Assembly: GCF_029338515.1 (NCBI RefSeq) | Contig: NZ_CP119988.1 | Coordinates: 3,410,001-3,474,000, forward strand | Source of the DNA: Haloglomus litoreum | GTDB lineage: Archaea > Halobacteriota > Halobacteria > Halobacteriales > Haloarculaceae | DNA length: 64,000 bases | Direction: 5' to 3' | Shown: positions 1-8,290 of the stretch, in pieces | Position numbering within the stretch: position 1 is the stretch's first letter | Layout of the letters: every line of letters starts with the position of its first letter | The notes under the pieces: generated by a model | Database searches by the model: none | Told to the model about the DNA's origin: nothing | What the model saw: the letters and a program-made list of their open reading frames with translations, nothing else | Translations under genes and position numbers: made by a program

Positions 1-1271
1 TCACCGGTGCTGGCTGCGGCGGTCGTCTGCTCGACCACTCCACGTCCGTCGAGGTGGAGTCGCGTGATGAACACCAGCCCGACCAGGCAGGGACCGGCCA
101 CGACGAGCGTCGACACCTCCAGCCCGTAGACCGCCAGCGCCTCTGCCCCAGCGATGCTGCCCATGACCGATCCGAGCTGTCCCAGCGACAGCATGATTCC
201 CGACATCGTCCCGACGTGGTTCGGGTCGATGTCCGCGAGCTCGCCCGGGAGGATGTAGAACATCGCCGCGAGGCCGCCGGCGAAGAACCCCGAGACGAGT
301 AACCCGACGACGAACATCGGCAACGCCACCGCGAACCCCATGACCACGATTCCAGTGGTAATCCCGAGGATGCCCAGAATCAGCCCCAGGCGGCGTGTGT
401 AGCGGTCCGAGAGCGGTGGGAGCCCGAGCGCACCGACCGTCGCCGCCAGCGGTGACATCCCCAGCATGTACTCCGGCACGGCGAAGGCGTGTGCGTCCGC
501 GTACTCGGGGAGCACGGCGAGCGACCCCAGCACGGACCAGTAGGCGAGTGCGATGAGCGCGACGGCCCACGGGGTCGACGGTGACCGGAGCACCGCCGGG
601 AACGACTCCCGGAACGGGATGCGCTCGCCCGAGGTGAACGGCACCCCGGTCTCAACGTCGGTCGGTCGCTCCTCCTCACGTGGCGACCGGACGAGGACCA
701 ACCACACGACACCCACCGCGGCGGTGAGGCCGCCGTAGAGGAGGAACACGCTCTTCCAGCTCCCGACCGCTCCCAGTACGACGCCGCCCGACAGCCCGAG
801 CGCGACCGCGATGCCGAGCGTGTTACCGGACATGAGCACGCCCTGTGCGAGGCCGAGTTGCCCGGAAGGGAACCACTCCGTGACGACCTTGATGAGGTTC
901 GGGTTGACCACGCCCATCCCGAGGGTCGCCAGGATGCTGACCGCGACCTGTCCGGGGACCGTCGGAACCGCAAAGCGGATGCCCGTGGCGAGGCCGGCCA
1001 GCAGCGCGCCGAAGCCCACCACGTACCGGACGGGGTACTTGTCGCCGAGGGCACCTCCCGGCAACTGCGTGAACACGAGCCCGAAGGCGATGGCCGCGAG
1101 CACCACGACGACGTTCGGCCAGGGGACCCCGAGGTCGGCCGCCATCGCCTGCTTCAGCGGTGATATCGACTGCCAGATGAGCGAGATGCTGGTCAGGTGG
1201 ACGAGGAACGCGACGACGAGCACGACCCACCGGTAGCGCACGCCGCCCTCCGATTCGGCACTGGGTGACAT
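1..1271 (-). CDS. Major facilitator superfamily transporter (C-terminus cut by window edge)
   Basis: A polytopic membrane transporter; the substrate is unknown. Reading leftwards from the ATG at 1271 the protein begins MSPSAESEGGVRYRWVVLVV and gives about 12 hydrophobic segments over at least 423 residues, close to the usual 400-430 of the family. The inter-helix stretch reading GGALGDKYPVRYV resembles MFS motif A (G-x-L-x-D-x-x-x-R). The reading frame has no stop before base 1, so the end lies outside the window, probably within a few codons. It is divergent from the HTH_10 regulator that starts at 1406, and a TATA-like CCTATACAAAG lies on the minus strand around 1311-1321. The regulator is a candidate controller of this transporter, by position only. 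Confidence 0.85.
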   Translation of the reverse strand, partial: MSPSAESEGGVRYRWVVLVVAFLVHLTSISLIWQSISPLKQAMAADLGVPWPNVVVVLAAIAFGLVFTQLPGGALGDKYPVRYVVGFGALLAGLATGIRFAVPTVPGQVAVSILATLGMGVVNPNLIKVVTEWFPSGQLGLAQGVLMSGNTLGIAVALGLSGGVVLGAVGSWKSVFLLYGGLTAAVGVVWLVLVRSPREEERPTDVETGVPFTSGERIPFRESFPAVLRSPSTPWAVALIALAYWSVLGSLAVLPEYADAHAFAVPEYMLGMSPLAATVGALGLPPLSDRYTRRLGLILGILGITTGIVVMGFAVALPMFVVGLLVSGFFAGGLAAMFYILPGELADIDPNHVGTMSGIMLSLGQLGSVMGSIAGAEALAVYGLEVSTLVVAGPCLVGLVFITRLHLDGRGVVEQTTAAASTG

Positions 1272-1353
1272 ACAGGCATCCTGTCTGAGGGAGAACGGTG
1301 GGTGTGACCCTTTGTATAGGAACCGTGTTCAAGTGGGTCCTCGTTGAAGTAGG

Positions 1354-1400
1354 TGGGTACTGGTGCTCCCCAAATACTGATTATGCCGACCAGCTACCCA
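1354..1400. promoter_or_regulatory. Inverted repeat bracketing the TATA box of the HTH_10 gene
   Basis: TGGGTACTGG (1354-1363) is matched by CCAGCTACCCA (1390-1400), an inverted repeat with one bulged base and a 26-nt spacer. The spacer holds the TATA-like AAATAC at 1372-1377. The start codon is at 1406, which fits leaderless transcription. The arrangement suggests an operator, possibly autoregulatory; this is inference from position. Confidence 0.4.
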
Positions 1401-1405
1401 TTCGT

Positions 1406-2089
1406 ATGCAGTTCGCCACCATCGTCTATCGCCACCCCGATGGCTTCGTGCAGTCTTTGGGGGCGGCCTTCGGCGCGCACGCGGACGTCGAGCCGGTCGC
1501 GATACACGCCGCCCGGTCGCTCGGCGACGGCACTGCGCTCATGCTCTACGAACTGGCAGGCGACGCCGACGCCGTCCGAGAGGTCCTCGCCGAGAACGAG
1601 CAGGCCACGGAGTACCGGGTGACCCAGCTCCAGAACCGCGTCGCCGCCTACATCCACTACACGCCGAACGAGACCGTCAGAAAGCTCCTCGAACCCGTCG
1701 AGGAGTACGGAATCGTGCTCGAGACGCCCATCCCGGTCCACGAGGATGGCACGTTCGAGGTCACGATGGTCGGATTCCAACCGGACCTGAGCGAGGCGTT
1801 CGAGCAGGTCCCAGAGGAGCTCGAGACGAGTATCGAGCGCGTGGGGCAGTACACCCCGAGCAACGCGAACTACTTCGGCCGGCTGAGCGACCGGCAGCGG
1901 GAGGTGCTCCGACTCGCCTACGAGCAGGGATACTACGACGAACCGCGCGGCACGACCCACGAGGAGATCGCGTCGAACCTGGACTGCTCCCCGGCGAACG
2001 TCGGCGAGATCCTCCGTCGGATCGAGAACAAGCTCGTCAACGAACTGTTCAAGGAGCCCAGTGCGCCGACAAAGGCGCCCTCCTCCTGA
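1406..2089 (+). CDS. HTH_10 (bacterio-opsin activator-like) transcriptional regulator
   Basis: A DNA-binding regulator of the haloarchaeal Bat-like class, 227 residues. The N-terminal ~150 residues form the sensory domain typical of this class; no ligand can be inferred. Residues ~157-212 are the HTH_10 domain, starting LSDRQREVLRLAYEQGYYD and including the recognition-helix stretch HEEIASNLDCSPANVGEILR. The frame is open further upstream, but I chose the ATG at 1406 (MQFATIVYRHPDG) because a TATA-like AAATAC lies about 30 nt before it and homologues start with this type of sequence. The gene is divergent from an MFS transporter and upstream of an MBL-fold hydrolase, either of which could be its target. 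Confidence 0.85.
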   Translation: MQFATIVYRHPDGFVQSLGAAFGAHADVEPVAIHAARSLGDGTALMLYELAGDADAVREVLAENEQATEYRVTQLQNRVAAYIHYTPNETVRKLLEPVEEYGIVLETPIPVHEDGTFEVTMVGFQPDLSEAFEQVPEELETSIERVGQYTPSNANYFGRLSDRQREVLRLAYEQGYYDEPRGTTHEEIASNLDCSPANVGEILRRIENKLVNELFKEPSAPTKAPSS

Positions 2090-2229
2090 GTCCAGCGGCT
2101 GTACCCCGCCCGGCGGTCCGGGTGTGAGCGCCCACCGGTACAGCGCGGCCCTTGCTTCGGACCGGCTATCTTAAACCACCTATTCATGACAAGGAGAACC
2201 GGCTCCATCCGGGACACGGACTTCGAGGT

Positions 2230-3492
2230 ATGTCGCAGAAGGCAGCGAACGCGGTCCCGATATTCGACATCGACAACTTCGGCGCGGGCGTCGAGGTCAC
2301 AGAGGTCGCCGAGGACACCTACCAGTGCACGTCCTTCGCGAACTGTACGGCGTTCGAGACGGTCGAGGGGCTGGTCCTGGTCGACACCGGCCTGGCCGCG
2401 CTCTCGGAGCACGTGGCGTCGGAGCTCCGAGCGCACACCGACGCGCCGGTCCATACGGTCGTCTACACCCACGGGCACGCCGACCACGCCTACGGGCTCG
2501 ACGAGTTCCTCCTCGACGGACAGGCGCCGCCGACCGTCATCGCCCACGAGGCGATGGCCGACCGGTTCGACCGCTACGCGCGGACGAAGGAGTACAACCA
2601 GGTGATCAACGGCCGGCAGCTCTCTGCCGACCCTGGCGCCGCGGAGTACCACGACCTCTGGAGCGACGACATCTTCGACTGGCCGGAACACCCGCCGACG
2701 ACGTGGTACAGCGACGACCTCACCCTCACGGTCGGGGACACCACGTTCGAACTCCACCACGCCCGCGGCGAGACGGACGACGCGACGTGGCTCTACTGTC
2801 CCGACCGGGACGTGCTCTGCTCGGGCGACCTCGTCACCGCCTCCGCACCGAACGCCGGGAACCCACAGAAGGTCCAGCGCTACCCGTGGGACTGGGCCGA
2901 CGCCCTCCGCGAGATGGCCGCTCTCGGCGCCGGAACGCTCCTGCCGGGCCACGGCCAGCCGATCGCCGATGACCCCGAGGCGGTCGAACGTCGGCTCCTC
3001 GGCTGTGCGGACTACCTCGACACCATCGTCGACCGGACGCTCGAGGCACTCAACGACGGCGCGCCGCCGCACGTCGACATCGTCCGCGAGGTCGACCTGC
3101 CGGAGCCGGAGGAACCCTGGCTCCAGTCGGAGTACGACTGCGGCGAGTTCATCGCGCGGAGCGTCATCCGGTACTACGGCGGCTGGTGGACCGGCCGGCC
3201 GAGCGAACTCAAGCCGGCGCGCCGCGCCGCGCTGGCTGCGGAGGTCGCCGACCTCGCGGGCGACGCCGAGACGCTGGCGTCGCGGGCAGAGGCGCTAATG
3301 GACGAGGGCGAAGAGCGGCTGGCCTGCCACCTCGCGGACTACGCGCTGGAGGCCGCGCCGGAGGACGAGGCGGTTCAGACGGCGGTGGCCAGCGTCTACG
3401 ACGAGCGCGCGGAAGCCGCCGAGGACATGATGTCGGCCAACATCTTCGCGTCGGCGGTCCTCTACGCGAACGAGGGCCGGTTGTTCCGCTGA
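2230..3492 (+). CDS. Alkyl/aryl-sulfatase-like metallo-beta-lactamase fold hydrolase
   Basis: A predicted zinc-dependent hydrolase of 420 residues in the BDS1/SdsA1-like group. The N-terminal MBL fold has the metal-binding H-x-H-x-D-H motif in YTHGHADHAYGLDEF and a second ligand region in LLPGHGQPIADD. Residues ~320-420 resemble the alkylsulfatase dimerisation domain, with paired helices (AEVADLAGDAETLASRAEAL and DYALEAAPEDEAVQTAV). The SCP2-like third domain of SdsA1 is not evident, so a sulfatase reaction is a family guess and the true substrate is unknown. The start is the ATG of MSQKAANAVPIFDIDNF; an in-frame ATG 78 nt upstream gives a basic, poorly conserved extension. The 3' end runs directly into an enolase-superfamily remnant. 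Confidence 0.8.
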   Translation: MSQKAANAVPIFDIDNFGAGVEVTEVAEDTYQCTSFANCTAFETVEGLVLVDTGLAALSEHVASELRAHTDAPVHTVVYTHGHADHAYGLDEFLLDGQAPPTVIAHEAMADRFDRYARTKEYNQVINGRQLSADPGAAEYHDLWSDDIFDWPEHPPTTWYSDDLTLTVGDTTFELHHARGETDDATWLYCPDRDVLCSGDLVTASAPNAGNPQKVQRYPWDWADALREMAALGAGTLLPGHGQPIADDPEAVERRLLGCADYLDTIVDRTLEALNDGAPPHVDIVREVDLPEPEEPWLQSEYDCGEFIARSVIRYYGGWWTGRPSELKPARRAALAAEVADLAGDAETLASRAEALMDEGEERLACHLADYALEAAPEDEAVQTAVASVYDERAEAAEDMMSANIFASAVLYANEGRLFR

Positions 3493-3493
3493 G

Positions 3494-3898
3494 ACCTCCG
3501 GGTGGCTCTTCGGAGGCCCCACACCAGCTGAGGAGACGCGGCCGCTGTTCGAGGGCGAGGAGGCCCGCGTCACGTGGGACTACCCCATCCGCGGCGTCGA
3601 AACCGTCGAGGAGCTACCCTGGGAACCGGAGTGGCTCAACATCAAGCCCTCGCGCTTCGGTTCGGTGTGGTCGCTGTTCGACACCATCGACCACTGCCGC
3701 GAGCACGACATCCGGATGTTCGGCGGCGGACAGTTCGAACTCGACGTCGGCCGGGAACACCTCCACACCATCGCATCGCTGGTCTACCCGGACGCGCCGA
3801 ACGACGTGGCGCCGACGGCGTACAACGACCCCGACCCGAGCGGCGACCTCCCCGCGAGCCCGCTCGCCTCGCCCGCCAATCCACAGGCACTCTCTGGG
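3494..3898 (+). pseudogene. C-terminal remnant of an enolase-superfamily protein
   Basis: Directly after the stop of the hydrolase a different frame encodes GWLFGGPTPAEETRPLFEG, then PWEPEWLNIKPSRFGSVWSL, MFGGGQFELDVGREHLHTIA and YPDAPNDVAPTAYNDPDP. I read these as the C-terminal third of the haloarchaeal enolase/mandelate-racemase-like family, with the active-site loops carrying NIKPSRFG and GGGQFEL. No start codon or N-terminal barrel precedes it: upstream sequence in this frame is the shadow of the hydrolase gene. After the homologous part (about base 3860) the frame runs on into unrelated sequence and stops at 4042. I infer a deletion or recombination that removed the first ~240 codons. 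The family call is from memory of its motifs. Confidence 0.6.
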
Positions 3899-4028
3899 GG
3901 TAAGGGAATCTCCAGGGGCTACAAAACCGTACACCACCGGGGTTGTGACCGACTCGCGCACTGTATTCAGCACGGATGCTCAGAACGGTCACCGACAGAG
4001 GGCTTCAACGGAGCCTCGTTTCTGCATA

Positions 4029-4166
4029 CCGCGCGAGCGTAGCGAGCGCGGTTTCACCGCCACGAGGGCGCGCAGCGCCCGAGTGGCGGCCTTTTTTCTG
4101 AACGTTTTTTGCCGCGAGTGGTTCCGCGCCGCAGGCACGGAACCCGAGCGGGAAAAAAGCTCGATT
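4029..4166. repeat. Three-stem convergent-gene element, copy 1 (putative bidirectional terminator or structured RNA)
   Basis: A structured intergenic element ending at the stop codon of the minus-strand oxidoreductase gene. Plus-strand order: a CCGCGC..GCGCGG block with GAGCGTAGCGA inside (4029-4051); a long stem CCGCCAC-ga-GGGCGC / GCGCCC-ga-GTGGCGG with a GCA loop (4058-4089); a conserved linker containing CTGAACGTTTTTTGC (about 4098-4112); a third stem CCGC..GGTTCCG / CGGAACC..GCGG (4112-4152); and the tail GGAAAAAAGCTC. A second copy at 20204-20354 keeps the linker and the fold but changes the stem sequences. T-tracts follow stems in both directions, so a bidirectional terminator is the simplest reading. 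Confidence 0.65.
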
Positions 4167-6110
4167 TCAGTCGTCGCCAGGCGCGGCCGCACCGCTGCCC
4201 GCGGAGACGCCCGTGCCGGGGCCGATGTCGATATCCAGCTCGTCCAGCTTCTCGTCGGGGACGACGCCGTCGACCCAGCCGCGGTGCTCGTAGTACTCCT
4301 CCTTCATCTGCTCGAGTTCACAGACCTCGCCCTCGGAGGCGCCCTGTCCAGGGATGGAACCGGGGTTGTCCGGCAGGAATCGGTCCGGCAGCGAGTCGTC
4401 CTCGCCGTCGAAGCCGTTGAGGTTGTTGTAGTAGCGCTCGAGGTTGTAGACGCGCTCGCCGGCCTGCATGATCTCCTCCTCACCGACGTCGAGGCCGGTC
4501 ATCCCGTTGTACTGGAGGACGTACTCCTCGACGCCCTCCGCGAACGCGTTGAACTTGCAGATGTCGAACGAGTCCGAGATGGCGTGCATATCCTGGAAGG
4601 TCGCCGCCAGCTCGCCCTTGCCCCGCCACTCGTAGGGGTCGACCTTCTCGGGGATGCCGAGGATCTCCGCCGACGGGGTGTAGGCCCGCAGGTGGCACGC
4701 GCCGCGGTTCGAGGTGGCGTAGCCGATGCCCATCCCCTTCATGCAGCGCGGGTCGTAGGCGGCCATCGACTGGCCCTTGACGGCCAGCGAGTTGCCGTGG
4801 GCGTCGAACTCCTCGGCGAGGTGGTTCGGCCCCTCGGCGAGGTGGTCCGCGAGGTCGGTCTCGCGGGTCGCGACCTTCGTCAGCATCTCGACCATCTCCT
4901 CGGTGTCGCCCCAGTCGATGCCGTCGCCGAGGCCGTCGAGCTTGCCCTCCTCGGTCATCTCCATGGCCATCGCCATCGTGTTGCCCGCGTCGATGGTGTC
5001 GAGGCCGTGGTCGTTGCAGCGCTGGAGCATGAGCGCGATCTCGTCGCGCTCGGTGTGTCCGGAGTTCGGGCCCAGCGCCCACGCCGACTCGTACTCGTAG
5101 GACTCGGTGCGGACGTTCAGCTCCTCGCCCTTGTGCATCACGTCGACCTCGACCTCCTTCTTGCAGGCGACCGGGCAGGAGTGACAGGTCGGCTCGTCGA
5201 CGAGGATGTTCTCGCGGACGTTCTCGCCGGAGACGCGTTCGGAGTCGTAGTCGTCGCCGCCGAACCCGTCGTCGCGAGCGTCACTCGTGGACGTGTACTT
5301 CGCGTTGCGTGCCGGGAGCCCGGACATCTCCTCGGTCGCGTTCATCAGGACGTTCGTCCCGTACAGCGAGAGGCCGCCCTCGTTCGGGCCCGTCACCTCG
5401 GACTCCTGGATGAGCTGCATCGCCTGCTGGTGGCCCTTCTTGAACGTCTCCGGGTCCGCCGGCTTCGGCATCTTCGTCGTCGACTTCACGACCACCGCTT
5501 TGAGGTTCTTGTTGCCCATCACGCAGCCGGTCCCGCCCCGGCCCGAGGCGCGGTCGTCCTCGTTCATGATGCAGGCGTATTTCACCTCGTTCTCCCCGCC
5601 CTCCCCGATGGCCATCGTCGAGAGGTTCTTGCCGTAGGCACCCTCGTGGCGCTCCTCCAGGGCCTCCATCGTGTCGTGGACGCCCTTCCCCCAGAGGTCG
5701 GAGGCATCGTGGAGGCTGACCTCGCCATCCTCGACGAAGGCGTACACCGGCTCGTCGGCGCGGCCCTCGAAGAGGAGGCCGTCGAAGCCCGCCCACTTGA
5801 GTCGCGCCCCGGACCAGCCGCCGTGGTGGCTATCCGTGACGGTGCCCGTCAGCGGGGACTTCGTGCAGATGGCGATGCGCCCGGACATCGTCACCTGCGT
5901 TCCCGTGAGCGGACCGTTCATGAACGCGAGGAGGTTGTCCTCGCCCAGCGGGTCCACGTCGGGCCCCTGGTCGAAGACGTACTTCACACCGAGGCCGCGC
6001 GCGCCGATGTACTTCTTCGCGTCCTCGTCGTCGACGCTCTCATACTGTACGTCCCCACTCGTGAGGTCCACGCGGGCGACGTGGTCCTGGAATCCGCCGA
6101 GATCTGTCAT
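4167..6110 (-). CDS. aor: Aldehyde:ferredoxin oxidoreductase family protein (tungstopterin enzyme)
   Basis: Predicted to oxidise an aldehyde to a carboxylate using a tungsten bis-pterin cofactor, one 4Fe-4S cluster and ferredoxin as acceptor. It has 647 residues, a little over the usual ~600-620. The start MTDLGGFQDHVARVDLTSGD is the typical AOR beginning. The cluster ligands are visible as C-x2-C-x3-C in EPTCHSCPVACKKEV (around residue 308), with the distal cysteine in DSFDICKFNAF. Cofactor-loop sequences such as SGARLKWAGFDGLLFEGRA and RASGRGGTGCVMGNKNLKAV are present. The acidic C-terminal end (about 30 residues, ending GSGAAAPGDD) looks like a halophilic extension. Substrate cannot be read from sequence. 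It stands alone; two ferredoxin genes elsewhere in the window could serve as partners. Confidence 0.92.
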   Translation of the reverse strand: MTDLGGFQDHVARVDLTSGDVQYESVDDEDAKKYIGARGLGVKYVFDQGPDVDPLGEDNLLAFMNGPLTGTQVTMSGRIAICTKSPLTGTVTDSHHGGWSGARLKWAGFDGLLFEGRADEPVYAFVEDGEVSLHDASDLWGKGVHDTMEALEERHEGAYGKNLSTMAIGEGGENEVKYACIMNEDDRASGRGGTGCVMGNKNLKAVVVKSTTKMPKPADPETFKKGHQQAMQLIQESEVTGPNEGGLSLYGTNVLMNATEEMSGLPARNAKYTSTSDARDDGFGGDDYDSERVSGENVRENILVDEPTCHSCPVACKKEVEVDVMHKGEELNVRTESYEYESAWALGPNSGHTERDEIALMLQRCNDHGLDTIDAGNTMAMAMEMTEEGKLDGLGDGIDWGDTEEMVEMLTKVATRETDLADHLAEGPNHLAEEFDAHGNSLAVKGQSMAAYDPRCMKGMGIGYATSNRGACHLRAYTPSAEILGIPEKVDPYEWRGKGELAATFQDMHAISDSFDICKFNAFAEGVEEYVLQYNGMTGLDVGEEEIMQAGERVYNLERYYNNLNGFDGEDDSLPDRFLPDNPGSIPGQGASEGEVCELEQMKEEYYEHRGWVDGVVPDEKLDELDIDIGPGTGVSAGSGAAAPGDD

Positions 6111-6167
6111 GGTGAACCAGTATCGATATGATTGGAGCGCGAACCTGTTAGAAATTGGCACCCGCCC

Positions 6168-6185
6168 GTAACTGTATACGGTTAC
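6168..6185. promoter_or_regulatory. 18-bp palindrome upstream of the AOR gene
   Basis: GTAAC-TGTATACG-GTTAC is a near-perfect palindrome with a single mismatched pair. It is centred about 66 bp upstream of the oxidoreductase start at 6110, in the 254-bp gap shared with the divergent VanZ-like gene. It could be a dimeric regulator site; the regulator is unknown. Confidence 0.4.
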
Positions 6186-6364
6186 ATCTCCCGAGGGATG
6201 CCCGTCGATTGACGGTCTGTATATGTGCGGGTCGGTATCTACCCGACACGACCACATCCGCCGTGACGGCCGAAACCGGAACCCGTCACAGTGTGGAACG
6301 CTGACACAGGTGATGTGCCGGCCCTCGGGCCCGGCAGGCCCGGACCGTCACGGTCTTGCCGCGC

Positions 6365-6826
6365 GTGGACCTGCGGCTGTCCGTGACCGGTTCCAGCCCC
6401 GTAGCGCGCGCGGTCCGGCGGATCCGTCTGCTGTGCCCGCTGGCGTGGGCCGGGTTCGTCCTGTTCGCGAGCGTCGTGGAGCCGAGCGGTGGGCCGCCGG
6501 CCCCGTCGGTTCTCGGGCTCCCCGGCGACAAGGTGCTCCACGGGCTCACGTACGCGGCGCTCGCGGCCGCCGTCGCCGTCGGTCTCGCGACGCCGCGGAT
6601 TCGCGACGCAGCCGCGGCCCCCCTCGGTCGGCGACCGGTCCGGCGGGTGGCCGCGGTCGCCGTCCTCGTGGCGACCGCCTACGGCCTGGCCATCGAGGGC
6701 GTCCAGTACCCCATCCCCTACCGGACGTTCGACCTGCTCGACGCCGCCGCCAACGCCGTCGGGGCGGTCGTCGGTGCCGCGTGCTGGGTCGCGGGCGTAC
6801 TCGTCCGCCGTCGGGTCGGCCGCTGA
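6365..6826 (+). CDS. VanZ family membrane protein
   Basis: A small membrane protein of about 153 residues with four hydrophobic segments. The VanZ signature is visible in SVLGLPGDKVLHGLTYAALA (the conserved D-K-x-x-H) and AIEGVQYPIPYRTFDLLDAA (E-x-x-Q and D-x-x-D-x-x-A-N). The role of the family outside vancomycin resistance is poorly known. There is no good ATG; I chose GTG at 6365, but TTG at 6356 and GTG at 6380 are also possible. It precedes the RaSEA gene by 65 bp on the same strand. Confidence 0.75.
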   Translation: MDLRLSVTGSSPVARAVRRIRLLCPLAWAGFVLFASVVEPSGGPPAPSVLGLPGDKVLHGLTYAALAAAVAVGLATPRIRDAAAAPLGRRPVRRVAAVAVLVATAYGLAIEGVQYPIPYRTFDLLDAAANAVGAVVGAACWVAGVLVRRRVGR

Positions 6827-6891
6827 GTCGGGGACGCGTCGTGGGGTCCCGAGACGAAGCCGCTTTACCCGCCGCTCGGCAAGGACCGGCA

Positions 6892-7974
6892 ATGAGTACG
6901 GACGAGCCGAGCCCGGAGGTCTACGAGTCGGGCCGCGGGATGGACGCGCACAACGAGGCCATGCGCGAAATCCGCGCCCGCCGCGACGAGACCTACGACC
7001 CCCGCGAGCCGACCCGGGTCTGGCTCGACGAGGACAACACCCCAGACGGGACCCGGCAGTCCCTGACCATCATCCTCAACACGGGCGGCTGTCGCTGGGC
7101 CCGCGCCGGGGGCTGTACGATGTGTGGCTACGTCGCCGAATCCGTCGAGGGCGGCAGCGTCAGCCACGAGGACCTCATGGCCCAGGTCGAGAAGTGCCTG
7201 GAGCACGAGGCCGACAATGCCGACGACCCGGCGCCGCTCATCAAGATCTACACCTCCGGCTCCTTCCTCGACGAGCGCGAGGTGCCCGGCGAGACCCGCG
7301 CCGCCATCGCCGAGACGTTCGGTGACCGCGAGCGGATGGTCGTCGAGTCGCTCCCCGATTTCGTCGAGGCCGAGCGCCTCGCGGACTTCACCGAGCAGGG
7401 CCTGGAGACGGACGTGGCCATCGGCCTGGAGACCGCCACCGACCGCGTCCGCCACGACTGTGTGAACAAGTACTTCGACTTCGCCGACTTCGAGGCCGCG
7501 TGCGCTGAGGCGCGCGAGGCCGACGCCGGCGTGAAGGCCTACCTCCTCATGAAGCCGCCCTTCCTCTCGGAGTCGGAGGCACTGGCGGACATGAGATCGA
7601 GTGTCCGGCGCTGTGCGTCGGTCGACGGCTGCCACACCGTCTCGATGAACCCCTGCAACGTCCAGCGCTACACGATGGTCGAGGACCTCTTCCACGACGG
7701 CGGCTACCGGCCGCCGTGGCTCTGGTCGGTCGCGGATGTGCTGGAGTCGACGGCGGACGCCGACGCCATCGTCGTCTCGGACCCCGTCGGCCACGGCTCG
7801 GACCGGGGCCCGCACAACTGCGGCGAGTGCGACGACCGCGTCCAGACCGCCATCAAGGACTTCGACCTCCGGCAGGACCCCTCGGTGTTCGAGCAGGTGT
7901 CCTGCGAGTGCGAGCTGACGTGGGAGGCCGTCCTCGAGCGCGAGCGGAGCTTCGGGATGCCGCTCGCACGATAG
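6892..7974 (+). CDS. raSEA: Archaeosine synthase radical SAM subunit RaSEA
   Basis: Radical-SAM enzyme acting with ArcS to convert the lysine adduct on preQ0-modified tRNA position 15 into archaeosine. 360 residues. The atypical cluster motif C-x7-C-x2-C occurs in CRWARAGGCTMCGYV (residues ~70-82), as expected for this family. Further family blocks are IKIYTSGSFLDEREVP, GLETATDRVRHDCVNKYFDF and SMNPCNVQRYTMVEDL. A C-terminal cysteine cluster, CGECDDR and CECELTW, is also present. The ATG at 6892 follows a short purine-poor leader, and alternative upstream starts give a low-quality extension overlapping the VanZ gene. The partner ArcS is not in the window. Confidence 0.93.
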   Translation: MSTDEPSPEVYESGRGMDAHNEAMREIRARRDETYDPREPTRVWLDEDNTPDGTRQSLTIILNTGGCRWARAGGCTMCGYVAESVEGGSVSHEDLMAQVEKCLEHEADNADDPAPLIKIYTSGSFLDEREVPGETRAAIAETFGDRERMVVESLPDFVEAERLADFTEQGLETDVAIGLETATDRVRHDCVNKYFDFADFEAACAEAREADAGVKAYLLMKPPFLSESEALADMRSSVRRCASVDGCHTVSMNPCNVQRYTMVEDLFHDGGYRPPWLWSVADVLESTADADAIVVSDPVGHGSDRGPHNCGECDDRVQTAIKDFDLRQDPSVFEQVSCECELTWEAVLERERSFGMPLAR

Positions 7975-8034
7975 CATCCGCGCAAGGTCCCGGACACGCG
8001 CTCCCCGCCGGATAGCGGCTGGTCGGCCGACCGG

Positions 8035-8290
8035 TTCCGGGACCAGGAAGCGCGCTCGCGCCCCCGCTGTGGAGACGGCGAGCGAAGCGAGCGTGTCGGA
8101 ACACCACGGCGCGAGCGCGGGGAGGTGTGGGGCCACTAGCGCTCCGCTGGAACCACCACGCGCAGATGCTCTTGGATGCATCCTGGCGGAATCGAAGGGC
8201 GAGCGCGTGAGGGCTTCGTAGGCAGTCCGGCCGCCGCTGTCGCTGTCTCGAGGAAGCGCGAGGGCTTCGTCGCAGTCCCTCTGGTCGCCG
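8035..8290 (+). repeat. GAGGGCTTCG element, copy A (one-armed)
   Basis: This fills most of the 448-bp gene-free stretch 7975-8422 between convergent genes. It contains, in order, blocks shared with the elements at 43023-43582 and 53822-54428: ACCAGGAAGCGCGCTCGCG, CGCGGGGAGGTGTGGGGCC (about 8116-8134), AGCGCTCCGCTGGAACCACC, TGGCGGAATCGAAGGGCGAG, and two copies of GCGyGAGGGCTTCGT (8206-8220 and 8257-8271). The opposite inverted arm found in the other copies is missing. Bases 8291-8422 are more AT-rich and hold nothing I recognise. Confidence 0.6.

Noticed and set aside
3186-6131. A 981-codon open frame on the plus strand across the hydrolase end, the remnant, the repeat and the AOR gene
   Set aside because: It is the antisense shadow of the AOR gene plus other-frame readthrough. 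The composition is arginine-rich and unlike any protein family, and AOR motifs on the minus strand are clear.
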